Source: Chondrocystis sp. NIES-4102 (GTDB taxonomy: Bacteria; Cyanobacteriota; Cyanobacteriia; Cyanobacteriales; Xenococcaceae). Taken from it: 64,000 nucleotides of DNA. The stretch is taken from positions 2,790,001 through 2,854,000 of the forward strand of contig AP018281.1 of assembly GCA_002368355.1 (NCBI GenBank), given 5' to 3'. The position numbers were made by a program, and so were the translations under genes. Positions 37,596 through 47,561 of this stretch are shown here, piece by piece. The number at the start of each line of letters is the position of its first letter. Position 1 is the first letter of the stretch. The notes beneath the pieces were generated by a model. It was given only the letters and a program-made list of their open reading frames with translations. It ran no database searches and was not told where the DNA came from.

Positions 37596-38248
37596 TTTAG
37601 CTAATTGCTGATTTTAAAGTTTTATTATTAATAATATTAATTTAGGATGATTTCTTCATCATTTAAATATATTTAGAGAGAAAAATCCCAGTAAAATAAA
37701 TTTACATCGTGATTACTTTTACTTAACAAAAAGTACTTAACACAATAGCAAGTCATTACTATCTAGGTAATAATTGACAATTAATATTTAATAAATTTCC
37801 AGATCTCAAGAGATAATACTTTTATATCTGCGATAGCTGAGGGTATTATCTACTTTTGAAAGCAAAAATATTAAACGATATTAATTCTCAATTAGTGCTT
37901 AGTGATTACTTTCTTGTCTCTAAATATGTATAAATTGTGACTTTAAACATTCCATTAGATGGATAGTTTGTAGTGGGCAAGTAATTTATCCACCACGATT
38001 ACTTACTTGAAAAACAGGTTAAATTGCTAGAATCAATACAAAAATCACTTTTTCTACTTTTATATTACTTAATTCAAATGAATTTCCTAAGCTAACCTAT
38101 TTTCATAGTTAACAAATATATTTTTTTACCAAACCTTAATAATTAACTAAGTTTAAGACATAGAAAATATCTATACTATAAAAATAAACAGTTATTAGCT
38201 TAAAATAATTGTCAAATTTTAAAATCAGCTTTGTTTACATAATAAATA
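37596..38248. other. Intergenic region with a 9-bp inverted repeat
   Basis: About 650 bp of AT-rich sequence hold no evident gene. A perfect 9-bp inverted repeat (AGATAATAC at 37811-37819, GTATTATCT at 37843-37851) has a 23-base loop. It could be a weak transcript end for the PhyH gene or a protein site. Nothing else was identified. Confidence 0.4.
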
Positions 38249-39313
38249 ATGGAAATCGAAATCTTAAATGTCAACAATCCCAAGTGGCTTGCCACTCTTA
38301 ATCATCTAAAACATGACGTATATCATTTACCCGAATATGTTGCTTTAGATGCTCAACGCACTCAGACAATTCCTGAAGCTTTCCTATTACAAGAAGAAGA
38401 TAAAATTTTTTTTGTTCCCTATCTATTACGTTCATGTAAAGATATAGCCAATTCCGATGATTCAGAAGCTTACGATATCATTTCCCCCTATGGTTATCCT
38501 GGTATTATAATGAGTGAAGAGGCTTGTAATACCGTCGGCTTTGGGGAATACGCCATAGAAAAGTTTCGTCAAACTCTGCAAGCAAAAGGTGTTTGTTCGG
38601 CATTTTTAAGATTACATCCGATTCTTACTGAGCAATTTATCAATAATTTCCCGTCAAATTTCTTTCAACCCAATGGTCAAACCGTCTCCATTGATTTAAC
38701 TCTAGATGAAGGTCAAATTTGGGCAAAAACTCGTAAAGGACATCAAAGTACAATCAATAGATGTATGAGGCTGGGGTTAACAGCTAGGACTGTAGCTTTT
38801 TCAGAATATATAGATCAATTTATAGCTATCTACGAAGAAACCATGAATCGAGTGGAAGCTAGAGATATGTATTACTTTAGCCGTGATTATTTTACAGGAT
38901 TATTAGAATTAGGAGACCATGTACATCTAGGTATAGTTGAATCCGAAGGCAAAATGGTATGTGGTAGTTTATTTTTTGAATCCTGTGGCATAGTACAAGC
39001 ACATTTAGGTGGCACAATAACCGAATTTCTCAAGCAATCGCCATTTAATCTACTTCTACATCATATGCGTTTGTGGGCAAAAGCTAGAGGCAATAAATAT
39101 TTGCATATTGGCGGTGGACTTGGCGGTGGTAAAGATAGTTTATACACCTTCAAATCAGGCTTTTCCAAGCAAAGACACGAATTTTATACCTTTAGGTTAG
39201 TAATTGATCAAAGTATTTATAACAACTTAATAGAATTTAGAGCTAAAGCACTTCAAAAGCAGATACAAGAATTACAAAATTCACAGTTTTTCCCTGCTTA
39301 TCGTGCTAGTTAA
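38249..39313 (+). CDS. GNAT/FemAB-like acyl- or aminoacyltransferase
   Basis: The 354-residue protein resembles FemAB/CelD-type proteins with two GNAT-like halves. ARTKRKGHQ-like basic helix KTRKGHQSTINRCMRLGLTA is followed by YEETMNRVEARDMYYFSRDY and FLKQSPFNLLLHHMRLWAKA, with LHIGGGLGGGKDSLYTFKSG near the end. The last is the typical FemAB C-terminal GG..D.L..FK motif. Such enzymes add amino acids to peptidoglycan or acyl groups to surface glycans. No signal peptide is seen. Its location after the glycan cluster fits either role. Substrate is not known. Confidence 0.8.
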   Translation: MEIEILNVNNPKWLATLNHLKHDVYHLPEYVALDAQRTQTIPEAFLLQEEDKIFFVPYLLRSCKDIANSDDSEAYDIISPYGYPGIIMSEEACNTVGFGEYAIEKFRQTLQAKGVCSAFLRLHPILTEQFINNFPSNFFQPNGQTVSIDLTLDEGQIWAKTRKGHQSTINRCMRLGLTARTVAFSEYIDQFIAIYEETMNRVEARDMYYFSRDYFTGLLELGDHVHLGIVESEGKMVCGSLFFESCGIVQAHLGGTITEFLKQSPFNLLLHHMRLWAKARGNKYLHIGGGLGGGKDSLYTFKSGFSKQRHEFYTFRLVIDQSIYNNLIEFRAKALQKQIQELQNSQFFPAYRAS

Positions 39314-39341
39314 TTTCTAATATCTATAAATGTGGCAAAGT

Positions 39342-40607
39342 TTATGTTAAAAAATCAATTCGATTAGTTGGATGATAATTGGGAAAAACCCGCTTTAAAC
39401 TATTAGCATCCATAGATAAATGGGCTTGCAAAATATGATCTAGCACATCTCTAAAATCTGTAGTCACAGCTAAATCACGATTTTGATAAAGAGAGGCTCG
39501 GTTTAAACCCTGCCAATTACCATAAACTTTACCACCAGCAATTGCACCACCTAAAACCCACATAGCATTAGCTGATCCGTGATCTGTACCCTTGTTGCCA
39601 TTTTCCTTAACGGTGCGACCAAATTCAGACATCACCACAATAACAGTATCAGCAAAAATTGGCTTTATCCCCTCAACTAAAGTTGCCAAACCTTGACCTA
39701 ATGAAGGTAAGAGGCGGTTTAAGATGTTAGCTTGATTGATATGAGTATCCCACCCAGAAACATCCATAAACACTAACTGATTTTTAGGATCACTCAGCAG
39801 CAATTTAGCCACCTCCCCAGCATCATCGACAAAAGCATTGACATTTCTAGCACCACGAGCAGCAGCAATCATTTCTTCACGAAGTGCAGCTGCGCCCCGT
39901 CCTTCACGGGCGGGGTACTGTTCACCCAATTCTTTGATAATTAGCTGTCTACTTGCTTGTCCATCTTGATAAGCTTTACTTAGATCATCCGTGCCACTAT
40001 ATAAATAACTAAAAGCTTGATCAATTAAAGGATTATCTGTTGCGATCGCTGCTGTAGAATTAATTCCAGGTTTAAGGTTAGCACTCGGCATATCACCTTT
40101 GAGAATATAGGGGGTAGTGTTACCTACATTAATCGCCAGAGCCTGGTGATCTAAACACAGTTCCCCTAATAAGCGGTTCATCCAACCATCTCTAGTACTT
40201 TTTATTCCTGGAGTACCGTTTTCTAAATAGTCCTGCGCCTGGAAATGAGAACGTTCTACTATTGGTGATCCACTTCCATGTATAAAAGCCAAGTTGCGAT
40301 CTTGCCATAAAGGCATTAGATCTTTTAGTTGAGGATGTAACCCAAAAAAACCATCTAAATCCAATGCGCCATTTTCCTCTTGGGGATAAGGGATAGCAAT
40401 AGTCGGTCTAGCTTGATAATAATCCGCTTCTTGATGGGGAATAACCACATTTAAACCATCTATTCCACCACGTAAAAATACCACAACCAAACGTTTAGCC
40501 TTGGCAGATTTAGTTTTTCCTGTTGCAACCCAACTATTCCAGCCTATGGGTGTTAACATTCCTGCTGTTGCCAAACTAGCTATAGATAACAGTTTTCTTC
40601 TTTTCAT
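39342..40607 (-). CDS. DUF1501 secreted protein (sulfatase-like fold)
   Basis: The 421-residue protein has a Tat/Sec-like signal peptide (MKRRKLLSIASLATAGMLTP; the KRRK start and tail suggest Tat) and the DUF1501 core: VVVFLRGGIDGLNVVIPHQE, GDMPSANLKPG, SGWDTHINQ and MSEFGRTVKENGNKGTDHGS. DUF1501 is related to alkaline-phosphatase/sulfatase metalloenzymes and has no settled function. It is the second gene after the DUF1800 gene, with 22 bp between, and a GGAG Shine-Dalgarno 7 bases before its ATG. This pairing recurs across bacteria. Confidence 0.9.
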   Translation of the reverse strand: MKRRKLLSIASLATAGMLTPIGWNSWVATGKTKSAKAKRLVVVFLRGGIDGLNVVIPHQEADYYQARPTIAIPYPQEENGALDLDGFFGLHPQLKDLMPLWQDRNLAFIHGSGSPIVERSHFQAQDYLENGTPGIKSTRDGWMNRLLGELCLDHQALAINVGNTTPYILKGDMPSANLKPGINSTAAIATDNPLIDQAFSYLYSGTDDLSKAYQDGQASRQLIIKELGEQYPAREGRGAAALREEMIAAARGARNVNAFVDDAGEVAKLLLSDPKNQLVFMDVSGWDTHINQANILNRLLPSLGQGLATLVEGIKPIFADTVIVVMSEFGRTVKENGNKGTDHGSANAMWVLGGAIAGGKVYGNWQGLNRASLYQNRDLAVTTDFRDVLDHILQAHLSMDANSLKRVFPNYHPTNRIDFLT

Positions 40608-40629
40608 CGACTACTCCAGTTAAATTTGA

Positions 40630-42123
40630 TCAACGATACATAGCTTCAGGACTACCAAGCAGCAATGCTTTTAGTAGCTTAGGGGGGCTTTGATTAATTA
40701 CCTGCTGAGTGTGGGGAGAAAGTTGTCCTAAATTAGCTTCTAACTGTTGATCATCTAAAGAAAAATCCCTATTCAAAGAACCATTAGCGATCGCAGTAGC
40801 AAAACCAATCTTTTGTAACATTGACTGGGGATTTAACCATGCTTGTTGCGTATTCTTATATCCCGTTGGCGCAACGCACATATACATTGGCATTGACAGT
40901 TGATTGAGCATTCCTTTGATTCTTTTAAAATCAGGTTGCACAATTTCACTCATTCGCACTAAAGAAATTAGATATTGATAGGGGGTTTTAAACTTTTGCT
41001 GATAAAATCTAGGATCATTAAATTCTTTACTATGAATCAGAGTATCAAGAACTATTTTTATATTGCCGTTACTAGTTAAAAACGTTTGCGCCAAATTATC
41101 GACTAAAGTAGCTGGTGGCTGATCCGCAACAAAATATTGAGCCAATTTATAACTAATAAAACGAGCCGTAGCAGGATGAGTAGCTAGAATATCTAAGGCT
41201 TGTTCCCCTTCTCCCATTCCTGTTGCTGTAATTTTTTGTCCTAAAAATACCTTTTCACCTTGATCGTGACGGCGAGCATTAAAGTAAAAACCAATTTTAT
41301 TGCCTTTTTTACCCTGATAATCAACGCTCCAACCTGTAAAGATTCGTGCCAAGCTTTGAATATCTTTCTGTGTATAACCCCCGTCAACTCCTAAAGTGTG
41401 TAGCTCTAATAATTCACGAGCATAATTTTCATTTAAACCGCCATAAGCTCCCCTAGCATCACTACTATTAGGATCACTATTAAACTGATTATCCAGATAA
41501 ATTAGCATCGCTGGATGGGTAGCTGTTATTTGTAGTAAGTCGCGAAAATCAGCAAAAGCATAATTACGTAACTCATTGACATAATCATCTAACCAGAAAT
41601 TAATAGCATTTTTAGCTCCGTAAACGTTGAAGTGATTAAACCAGAAGTCCACCATAACTTCTTGTAACTGACGGCGAGAATAAATTGCACGCGCCAATTG
41701 AACATAAGTCGCCTGATCTCTTGTCTCTCTGTTTAACTCAATATTTTGCTGTTGTATTTCTTCTTGTTGCTCGAGGGAGAGCTTAGTATTTTTCAATTTT
41801 TTAAGATTAGCACCCATTTGTTGACGTAAAGCAATGGGATTTTGTTCAATCAAACTCAAATCCAGTTGGTTTAAATGTTGAGCTAAAAGTGGAGATTCTG
41901 CAATAGACTGTGGGTTTAGTTGAGACTGAATAAAAGCTTCAATTCCCTGAGTTTCAACCTGTTGAATTTCCTCTGCTGTTACCCCAAAACTCAACCTTTC
42001 TAAAATATGTCTAATACGAGACTGACTACCTTCAACCTTGGCTGCTGCTGGTGTAACCGAGTTTAGCCAAAATATTAATCCAGCAATTAATATAAATAAA
42101 AAGTTGCGTAATTTATGTCTCAT
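40630..42123 (-). CDS. DUF1800 secreted protein
   Basis: The 497-residue protein starts with a Sec signal peptide (LRNFLFILIAGLIFWLNSVT, then AAAK). It carries the DUF1800 pattern: IRHILERLSFGVTAEEI, VDFWFNHFNVY, YARELLELHTLGVDGGYTQ and ARIFTGWSVDY. The mid-region between residues 95 and 135 is a likely coiled coil. DUF1800 proteins are exported and always neighbour DUF1501 proteins. Their joint function, possibly in the envelope or extracellular matrix, is unknown. It is the promoter-proximal gene of this two-gene unit and diverges from the channel gene by 215 bp. Confidence 0.9.
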   Translation of the reverse strand: MRHKLRNFLFILIAGLIFWLNSVTPAAAKVEGSQSRIRHILERLSFGVTAEEIQQVETQGIEAFIQSQLNPQSIAESPLLAQHLNQLDLSLIEQNPIALRQQMGANLKKLKNTKLSLEQQEEIQQQNIELNRETRDQATYVQLARAIYSRRQLQEVMVDFWFNHFNVYGAKNAINFWLDDYVNELRNYAFADFRDLLQITATHPAMLIYLDNQFNSDPNSSDARGAYGGLNENYARELLELHTLGVDGGYTQKDIQSLARIFTGWSVDYQGKKGNKIGFYFNARRHDQGEKVFLGQKITATGMGEGEQALDILATHPATARFISYKLAQYFVADQPPATLVDNLAQTFLTSNGNIKIVLDTLIHSKEFNDPRFYQQKFKTPYQYLISLVRMSEIVQPDFKRIKGMLNQLSMPMYMCVAPTGYKNTQQAWLNPQSMLQKIGFATAIANGSLNRDFSLDDQQLEANLGQLSPHTQQVINQSPPKLLKALLLGSPEAMYR

Positions 42124-42338
42124 ACCGTCTGGAAATATTGGACAAAGTATTTATTCAGACACAGTATAGACTGGTTAATTTTAATTTAGGTTCAGTAAAT
42201 ACCCTGTTTTGTTTACCCAATAATGACCAATATAAAGATAAGCTTAAAACTAGTGTAGATATATACAGCAAATGCTGCATTAGTTACGCAGAATAATTAT
42301 AGTCAGGGAAAAGTGTTTTTATACCCTGCTCAGAGTTT

Positions 42339-44054
42339 ATGCAACCCAAGATTATCATTTGTGGCTTAGGACGTACTGGGTCGAAAATTTATAGTTTATT
42401 AAAACAGCAGGGAGCGGAAGTAGTAGCAATTAGTCATCGTCCTGTCGATAAACTAGATAGCGCACAAATCATAGTAGGAGATCCACGATCTAACACGACT
42501 TTAATACAAGCAGGCATTAGACAAGCAAAAACTCTAGTATTAGTCCATGATGATGATGCTTTAAATTTAGCCATTTTAACTCAGGCAAGAATTTTAAATC
42601 CTCAAATTCGCATTATTAATCGTTTACTCAACCACACCTTGGGCGATCGCTTGGATTTAATTTTACCTGATCACTTTAGTATGAGTGTTGCAGCCCTATC
42701 CGCACCTCTATTTACCTTTGCAGCCTTGGGTAATAAAGCCATAGGACACCTAAAATTATTTAATTGCACTTGGCCAATTCAGGAAGAAATTATTGATGAT
42801 CAGCATCCGTGGTTAGGAAGGAAACTAAAGGAATTGTGGGACGATCAAAACAGAATGTTAATTTACTATTTACCCAAAATAGGAGAAATAGATTTAGTTT
42901 CAGCAATTCGACAAGATAATTGTTTACAGTCAGGCGATCGCTTGATTATCGGTACAAAACCTAAAGTTTTTACTAAACGTAGCTCTCTACAAAAAAAACT
43001 CTCTAAAGCTATCTTTAATATCCCCTACTATCAGCGTTATGCGCGTCCTGTCACCCTAGTTAGCATGGCTTTATTAGGAGTGATTTCCCTTGCTACATTA
43101 ATATATGTCAGCATAAATTTACAAACTTCTATTGCTGATGCCCTTTATTTCTCTGTGGGGATGATTACTGGTGCAGGGGGATTAGAAGAAGTCGCCGAAG
43201 GGTCTAGTGATTATATTAAAGTTTTCACTGCCATTATGATGATTGTCGGTGCTGGGGTAATTGGTATCTGTTATGCCTTAATCAATGACTTTGTTTTAGG
43301 TAGTCGTTTTCGTCAGACTATCGATGCAGCCAGAATACCCAGACAGAATCATTATGTAGTCTGTGGTTTGGGAGGACTAGGAATTAAAATTGCAGGGCAA
43401 CTTCATCAGCAAGGGCATGATGTAGTAGTAATTGAATCTGATCCTAATAATCGCTTCCTCCATTCCGCTCGCTCTGGGGGAATACCTGTACTAATCGAAG
43501 ATGCAAGTATGTCTTCCACCCTCAAAGCTGTAAATATCAAACGTGCGGTTAGTTTGATTGCCGTAACCAGTCATGACACCACCAATTTAGAAATTAGTTT
43601 AACTGCTAAAGCCCTCGCACCTTATTTAAAAACTGTAGTGCGTAGTAGCGATCCCCAATTCGCCCAGTCAATGCAGGAAGTCTTTGAATTCGATCAAGTC
43701 CTATCGCCTGTAGAATTAGCAACCCACTCTTTTGTCGCAGCAGCTTTAGGAGGCAGGATTTTAGGTAATGGCATGACTCAAGATTTACTTTGGGTTGCCT
43801 TGGCTACGATGATTACCCATAAACATCCTTTCTGCCACCAAACTGTCGAATCAGCAGCAGTTAAGGCGGATTTTGTACCTTTATATATAGAGAGAAAAAA
43901 TCAAACCCTCCACGGTTGGCAATTGCTGGCTACCCGACTACAACCACAGGATATTTTATATTTAACCATGCCTGCTAGTGGCTTAGAACAGCTTTGGCGC
44001 ACTCCTAATAGTGAGGATTATCTCTTAGATCGTTTGGAAGATAGTTTCATTTAA
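42339..44054 (+). CDS. Ion channel with two RCK/TrkA-N domains
   Basis: The 571-residue protein has a TrkA-N domain at each end of a two-helix pore. Residues 1-205 form the first domain (IIICGLGRTGSKI). Residues 236-258 and 292-318 are transmembrane helices around a pore loop at 265-290. Residues 336-560 form the second TrkA-N/TrkA-C unit (YVVCGLGGLGIKIAGQ). The usual potassium filter TVGYGD is replaced by ITGAGGLEE (276-284), so ion selectivity is uncertain. The fold is that of ligand-gated K+ channels. It stands alone, convergent with the aminotransferase gene. Confidence 0.86.
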   Translation: MQPKIIICGLGRTGSKIYSLLKQQGAEVVAISHRPVDKLDSAQIIVGDPRSNTTLIQAGIRQAKTLVLVHDDDALNLAILTQARILNPQIRIINRLLNHTLGDRLDLILPDHFSMSVAALSAPLFTFAALGNKAIGHLKLFNCTWPIQEEIIDDQHPWLGRKLKELWDDQNRMLIYYLPKIGEIDLVSAIRQDNCLQSGDRLIIGTKPKVFTKRSSLQKKLSKAIFNIPYYQRYARPVTLVSMALLGVISLATLIYVSINLQTSIADALYFSVGMITGAGGLEEVAEGSSDYIKVFTAIMMIVGAGVIGICYALINDFVLGSRFRQTIDAARIPRQNHYVVCGLGGLGIKIAGQLHQQGHDVVVIESDPNNRFLHSARSGGIPVLIEDASMSSTLKAVNIKRAVSLIAVTSHDTTNLEISLTAKALAPYLKTVVRSSDPQFAQSMQEVFEFDQVLSPVELATHSFVAAALGGRILGNGMTQDLLWVALATMITHKHPFCHQTVESAAVKADFVPLYIERKNQTLHGWQLLATRLQPQDILYLTMPASGLEQLWRTPNSEDYLLDRLEDSFI

Positions 44055-44089
44055 TTATCATTTTTTCTACTTATTTAATATCTGGTTAA

Positions 44090-45250
44090 TCAAGCAGTGA
44101 CAAATTTTAATAACCTTTTCATCCCTTCCTCAATAGTTGCCATATCTGTAGCATAGGAAAAACGGACACAATTATCCATCCCAAAAGCGATCCCAGGGAC
44201 AGCAGCCACTTGTTGCAAGTCTAATAGTTGATTACAAAATTCTAGAGATGTTTTACCAGTAGCAGAAATATCTACAAACAAATAGAAAGCCCCGTCAGGT
44301 TTGGGACAACTCAACTGTGGTATGGCATTAATCGCTTGATACATATAAGCCCGTCGTTGAGCAAAAGCTTGAAGCATTTGGTGTACACAGTCTTGTGAAG
44401 ATTCCAAAGCTGCGATCGCTCCGTATTGAGCAAAGGTGCAAACATTAGAGGTGCTGTGTCCTTGAACCTTAGACATTGCCTGTAAAATTGGTAATGGGGC
44501 TGCTGCATACCCAACGCGCCACCCAGTCATAGAATGACTTTTAGCAAAACCACTACTTAAAATTGTCCGCTCAAAAATTGCTTGATTAACTGAGCCTATA
44601 CTCAAATGTTGAGCATCATCATAAATTATTTTTTCGTAGATTTCATCAGAGACTACTAAAATATCCTTCTCCACAATCACTTGTGCTAAGGCTCGAACTT
44701 CATCGGGAGTATAAACTGTGCCTGTGGGGTTAGAAGGGGAATTAAAAACAAATAATTTAGTTTTGGGTGTAATAGCTTGTTTTAATTGATCTGGCGTAAT
44801 TTTATAGTTGTTTTGTGAAGAAGTGTTAACAATTACAGGTATTCCTTCGGCTAACTTTACCATCTCTGGATAACTTAACCAGTAAGGGGCAGGAATAATA
44901 ACTTCATCCCCAGGATCAATCATGGCTAACATCAAATTAAACAAAGAAAACTTACCGCCATTGGTAACAATAATGTTTTCTGCTTGGTAATTAAGATTAT
45001 TATCCGTTTGCAATTTGCAGGCGATCGCATTTCTTAGTTTAGGCTCTCCCACCGCAGCCCCATAGCGTGTTTTTCCCTCATCCAAAGCAGTTTTAGCAGC
45101 TTCGCAAATATGTTTAGGAGTAGGAAAATCTGGTTCTCCAGCACTAAAGCTACAAACATCAATTCCATCAGCTTTCATTGCTTGAGCTTTAGCTGCGATC
45201 GCTAAAGTTAGAGAAGGAGATACTTGATAAACTCTTGCTGCTAGTTTCAT
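44090..45250 (-). CDS. Aspartate aminotransferase (class I, Ib type)
   Basis: From the ATG at 45248-45250 the protein is 386 residues, beginning [20 protein letters not shown] as in cyanobacterial aspartate aminotransferases. An upstream TTG at 45265 is less likely. Features seen are [33 protein letters not shown], the PLP lysine in [17 protein letters not shown] and the C-terminal carboxylate-binding Arg in VRFSYA. It interconverts aspartate and oxaloacetate; in this subgroup prephenate activity also occurs, so AspC or a dual AspAT/PAT is possible. It diverges from pfkA. Confidence 0.92.
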   Translation of the reverse strand: MKLAARVYQVSPSLTLAIAAKAQAMKADGIDVCSFSAGEPDFPTPKHICEAAKTALDEGKTRYGAAVGEPKLRNAIACKLQTDNNLNYQAENIIVTNGGKFSLFNLMLAMIDPGDEVIIPAPYWLSYPEMVKLAEGIPVIVNTSSQNNYKITPDQLKQAITPKTKLFVFNSPSNPTGTVYTPDEVRALAQVIVEKDILVVSDEIYEKIIYDDAQHLSIGSVNQAIFERTILSSGFAKSHSMTGWRVGYAAAPLPILQAMSKVQGHSTSNVCTFAQYGAIAALESSQDCVHQMLQAFAQRRAYMYQAINAIPQLSCPKPDGAFYLFVDISATGKTSLEFCNQLLDLQQVAAVPGIAFGMDNCVRFSYATDMATIEEGMKRLLKFVTA

Positions 45251-45449
45251 GTCGTTCAAACCCAAGATATTCTGTTTGCTGCCTAATAGATTAAGTTAAA
45301 TTATAAGGTCGCTCAGACTTTTGATGTCAGCAATTGATTACTATATTGGAAATTTAAACTACCGATTATATAATTTTGCTTAATTTTCAGACGTGAATGA
45401 CCATCTGGCAGAAAAATTAACAACGTAGGTAAAAATTTAAAGATAAAAA

Positions 45450-46529
45450 ATGCCAGAAAGAAAACGGATTGGTATTTTAACTAGCGGTGGGGACTGTGCA
45501 GGTTTAAATGCAGTAATTCGGGCGGTAACTCGTTGTGCAGTTGATGTCTATGGTTGGGAAGTCTTGGGTATTTGTAAAGCTACGCAGGGTTTAATGAGTC
45601 GCCCCCCTGAAGCAACAGCCTTAGATATTACTCAAGTTGATGGTTTGTTAACCATGGGTGGTACGATTTTGGGTACGACTAATAAAGGCGATCCCTTTGC
45701 TTTTCCAATGCCCGATGGCACGTTAATCGATCGCTCTGAAGAAATTATTGAAGGTTATCATCAGCTTGATTTAGATGCTTTAATTGGCATTGGGGGAGAC
45801 GGTAGTTTAGCTATTTTGCGCAAACTTGCTCAACAAGGGGGGATTAATTTAGTCGGAATTCCCAAAACTATTGATAATGATGTCGGTATTACTGAATGTT
45901 CTATAGGGTTTGATACCGCCGTAAATATTGCCACAGAAGCCATTGACCGCCTACATTTTACTGCTGCAAGCCACAGTCGGGTGATGGTTTTAGAAGTTAT
46001 GGGACGAGATGCAGGACATATTGCTCTCAATGCAGGTATCGCAGGGGGTGCAAATATTATTATGATCCCTGAAATTCCCTACAAATTTGATAACATTTGT
46101 CACCATATTAAAAAAAGACAAGCTAGAGGTCAGGATTATTCTATTGCGATCGTTTCAGAAGCCGTTTGTACAGAATCTGGAGAAGTTTTACAACAAGGTC
46201 ACTTTGCAGATTGCCGTTTAGGTGGCATTGGTCAATATCTGGCTGAACAAATTACGGAAAGAAGTGGGGCAGAAACTCGTGTCACTGTTTTAGGACATAC
46301 TCAACGAGGTGGCATCTCTTCTCCTGTAGACCGTATTCTCGCCTCAGCTTTTGGAGTTGCAGCCGTGGATTTAATCGCCCAAGAAAAATATGATCGGCTT
46401 GTAGCTTGGCAAAATCGACAAGTTACCAGTATTCCTATTGCTGAAGCTATTAAAAACTATCGCGCTGTAGATCCTGAAGATACTTTGGTGAAAACCGCTA
46501 GAGGTTTGGGGATATGTTTAGGAGATTAG
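45450..46529 (+). CDS. pfkA: 6-phosphofructokinase
   Basis: The 359-residue protein has the PFK sites GILTSGGDCAGLNAVIR, GTILGTTNKGDPF, GGDGS (115-119) and PKTIDND (138-144), and GHTQRGG for substrate binding. Gly118 after the nucleotide aspartate marks ATP dependence, while Lys139 replaces the glycine of the E. coli form; the pyrophosphate enzymes have Asp and Lys. This mixed pair is typical of a group of ATP-dependent but differently regulated PFKs found in cyanobacteria. It phosphorylates fructose 6-phosphate. A 9-bp inverted repeat follows the stop. Confidence 0.94.
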   Translation: MPERKRIGILTSGGDCAGLNAVIRAVTRCAVDVYGWEVLGICKATQGLMSRPPEATALDITQVDGLLTMGGTILGTTNKGDPFAFPMPDGTLIDRSEEIIEGYHQLDLDALIGIGGDGSLAILRKLAQQGGINLVGIPKTIDNDVGITECSIGFDTAVNIATEAIDRLHFTAASHSRVMVLEVMGRDAGHIALNAGIAGGANIIMIPEIPYKFDNICHHIKKRQARGQDYSIAIVSEAVCTESGEVLQQGHFADCRLGGIGQYLAEQITERSGAETRVTVLGHTQRGGISSPVDRILASAFGVAAVDLIAQEKYDRLVAWQNRQVTSIPIAEAIKNYRAVDPEDTLVKTARGLGICLGD

Positions 46530-46560
46530 TTACATCCTCAAGATTTTGATAGTAATTCGC

Positions 46561-46608
46561 GATCGCTCTTTGAGTAACATTAAATTTAAGTTATTGATTA
46601 GAGCGATC
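46561..46608 (+). terminator. Possible terminator-like inverted repeat after pfkA
   Basis: GATCGCTCT (46561-46569) and AGAGCGATC (46600-46608) form a 9-bp perfect stem 32 bases after the pfkA stop. A partly paired inner region lies within the 30-base loop. The left arm is part of a HIP1 octamer. A poly-T run does not follow directly, so termination is not certain. Confidence 0.4.
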
Positions 46609-46785
46609 ATCAAGCAATATTTTTTGAGTTATAGCGGTAAAGTTGGCTACTACATCGAAATTTAAGTTGAAAATATAATAATTTCAGAAAATTCTTGAAA
46701 AAATTTAAATGATCTGCAATAATATATACTCATGTTGGCAAAGAGATAAAACAGTTTATACAAGCTGTCTTTACTCAACTTAAAT

Positions 46786-46857
46786 GCGGGTGTAGCTCAG
46801 TGGTAGAGCGTCACCTTGCCAAGGTGAATGTCGCGCGTTCGAATCGCGTCACCCGCT
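46786..46857 (+). tRNA. tRNA-Gly(GCC)
   Basis: The 72-nt sequence folds as a full cloverleaf. The acceptor arms GCGGGTG and CACCCGC pair completely, with discriminator T. The D arm is GCTCAGTGGTAGAGC. The anticodon stem TCACC/GGTGA holds the loop TTGCCAA with anticodon GCC at 46818-46820. The T loop is TTCGAAT between GCGCG and CGCGT. No CCA end is encoded. It stands alone between pfkA and the next gene. Confidence 0.97.
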
Positions 46858-47137
46858 CTCAAAGAAAATGCGCTTATAGTCTCGATGATAGGGATTATTG
46901 AGTCATAGGTTTAAGACCGCTCCAGCTACAATTTTTAATGATCCCCAATTTTGAACAAAGTTAAGTAGTTAATCCGAATAATCCTTTCATTTAATCTAAG
47001 AAAAAGTAAACTAAAGCAAAGATTAAGCTGATAAATTCTTAGAGGTTTATTAAGATTATCAAGAGAAGTGCTAAAAAATAATAATTAAAAAGTACTTATA
47101 AATATATATAGATATCTTATAACAGTAAACAATTCCT
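46858..47137. other. Intergenic region between tRNA-Gly and the next gene
   Basis: About 280 bp of AT-rich DNA precede the GTG start of the zinc-ribbon membrane protein. No ORF or repeat stands out. The tRNA promoter is on the other side (46609-46785). Confidence 0.35.
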
Positions 47138-47551
47138 GTGCGTCCCTATAAAATACAAAAAATAGATTTAAATAGTGAATATCCTTGTCCTTGTAGACGT
47201 AACGGTAATCTCAAGCCGATTGTGTTAACAGAAGCTTTAGGCTGCGATCGCTGTCAGCAAATTTTTGTGGTAAAAAAAGACGGACAAACAATAGAACAAT
47301 TGTCCTCAATTTATCAAAAAAAATCGTGGCGATGGACAGGAAATCGCTGGAAAAATGCTTATACTCGTTGGACACAAACCTACCTTTCTACAATGGTGGT
47401 GGTGGTATTTGGTTCAGCTATTTTTGCCATAGTAATTTTACCTTTATTATTGCGTTGGGCGAATGCCCAGAGTATCATTTTTTGGGCAGTATTATTGCTT
47501 ATTTTGAGCATTTTGTTGATACTGACAATGTTTTTAGTATATCGGCATTAA
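47138..47551 (+). CDS. Conserved hypothetical membrane protein with a zinc-ribbon-like N-terminus
   Basis: The 137-residue protein starts at GTG. Residues 17-40 hold four cysteines (C-P-C near 17-19, then CDRC 36-39), plausible metal ligands, and the C-terminal half has two transmembrane helices (about 85-106 and 114-134). The order of small zinc finger plus membrane anchor suggests a membrane-attached scaffold, but no function is known to me. It ends 10 bp before the ProA-like gene on the same strand, so the two should be co-transcribed, and that linkage may be informative. Confidence 0.6.
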   Translation: MRPYKIQKIDLNSEYPCPCRRNGNLKPIVLTEALGCDRCQQIFVVKKDGQTIEQLSSIYQKKSWRWTGNRWKNAYTRWTQTYLSTMVVVVFGSAIFAIVILPLLLRWANAQSIIFWAVLLLILSILLILTMFLVYRH

Positions 47552-47561
47552 TAATAAAACA

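Noticed and set aside
46561-46608. Inverted repeat as a transposon end or att site
   Set aside because: One arm is simply a HIP1 octamer and no integrase, transposase or duplicated target was found near the tRNA gene. A tRNA-Gly fragment repeat was also not seen.
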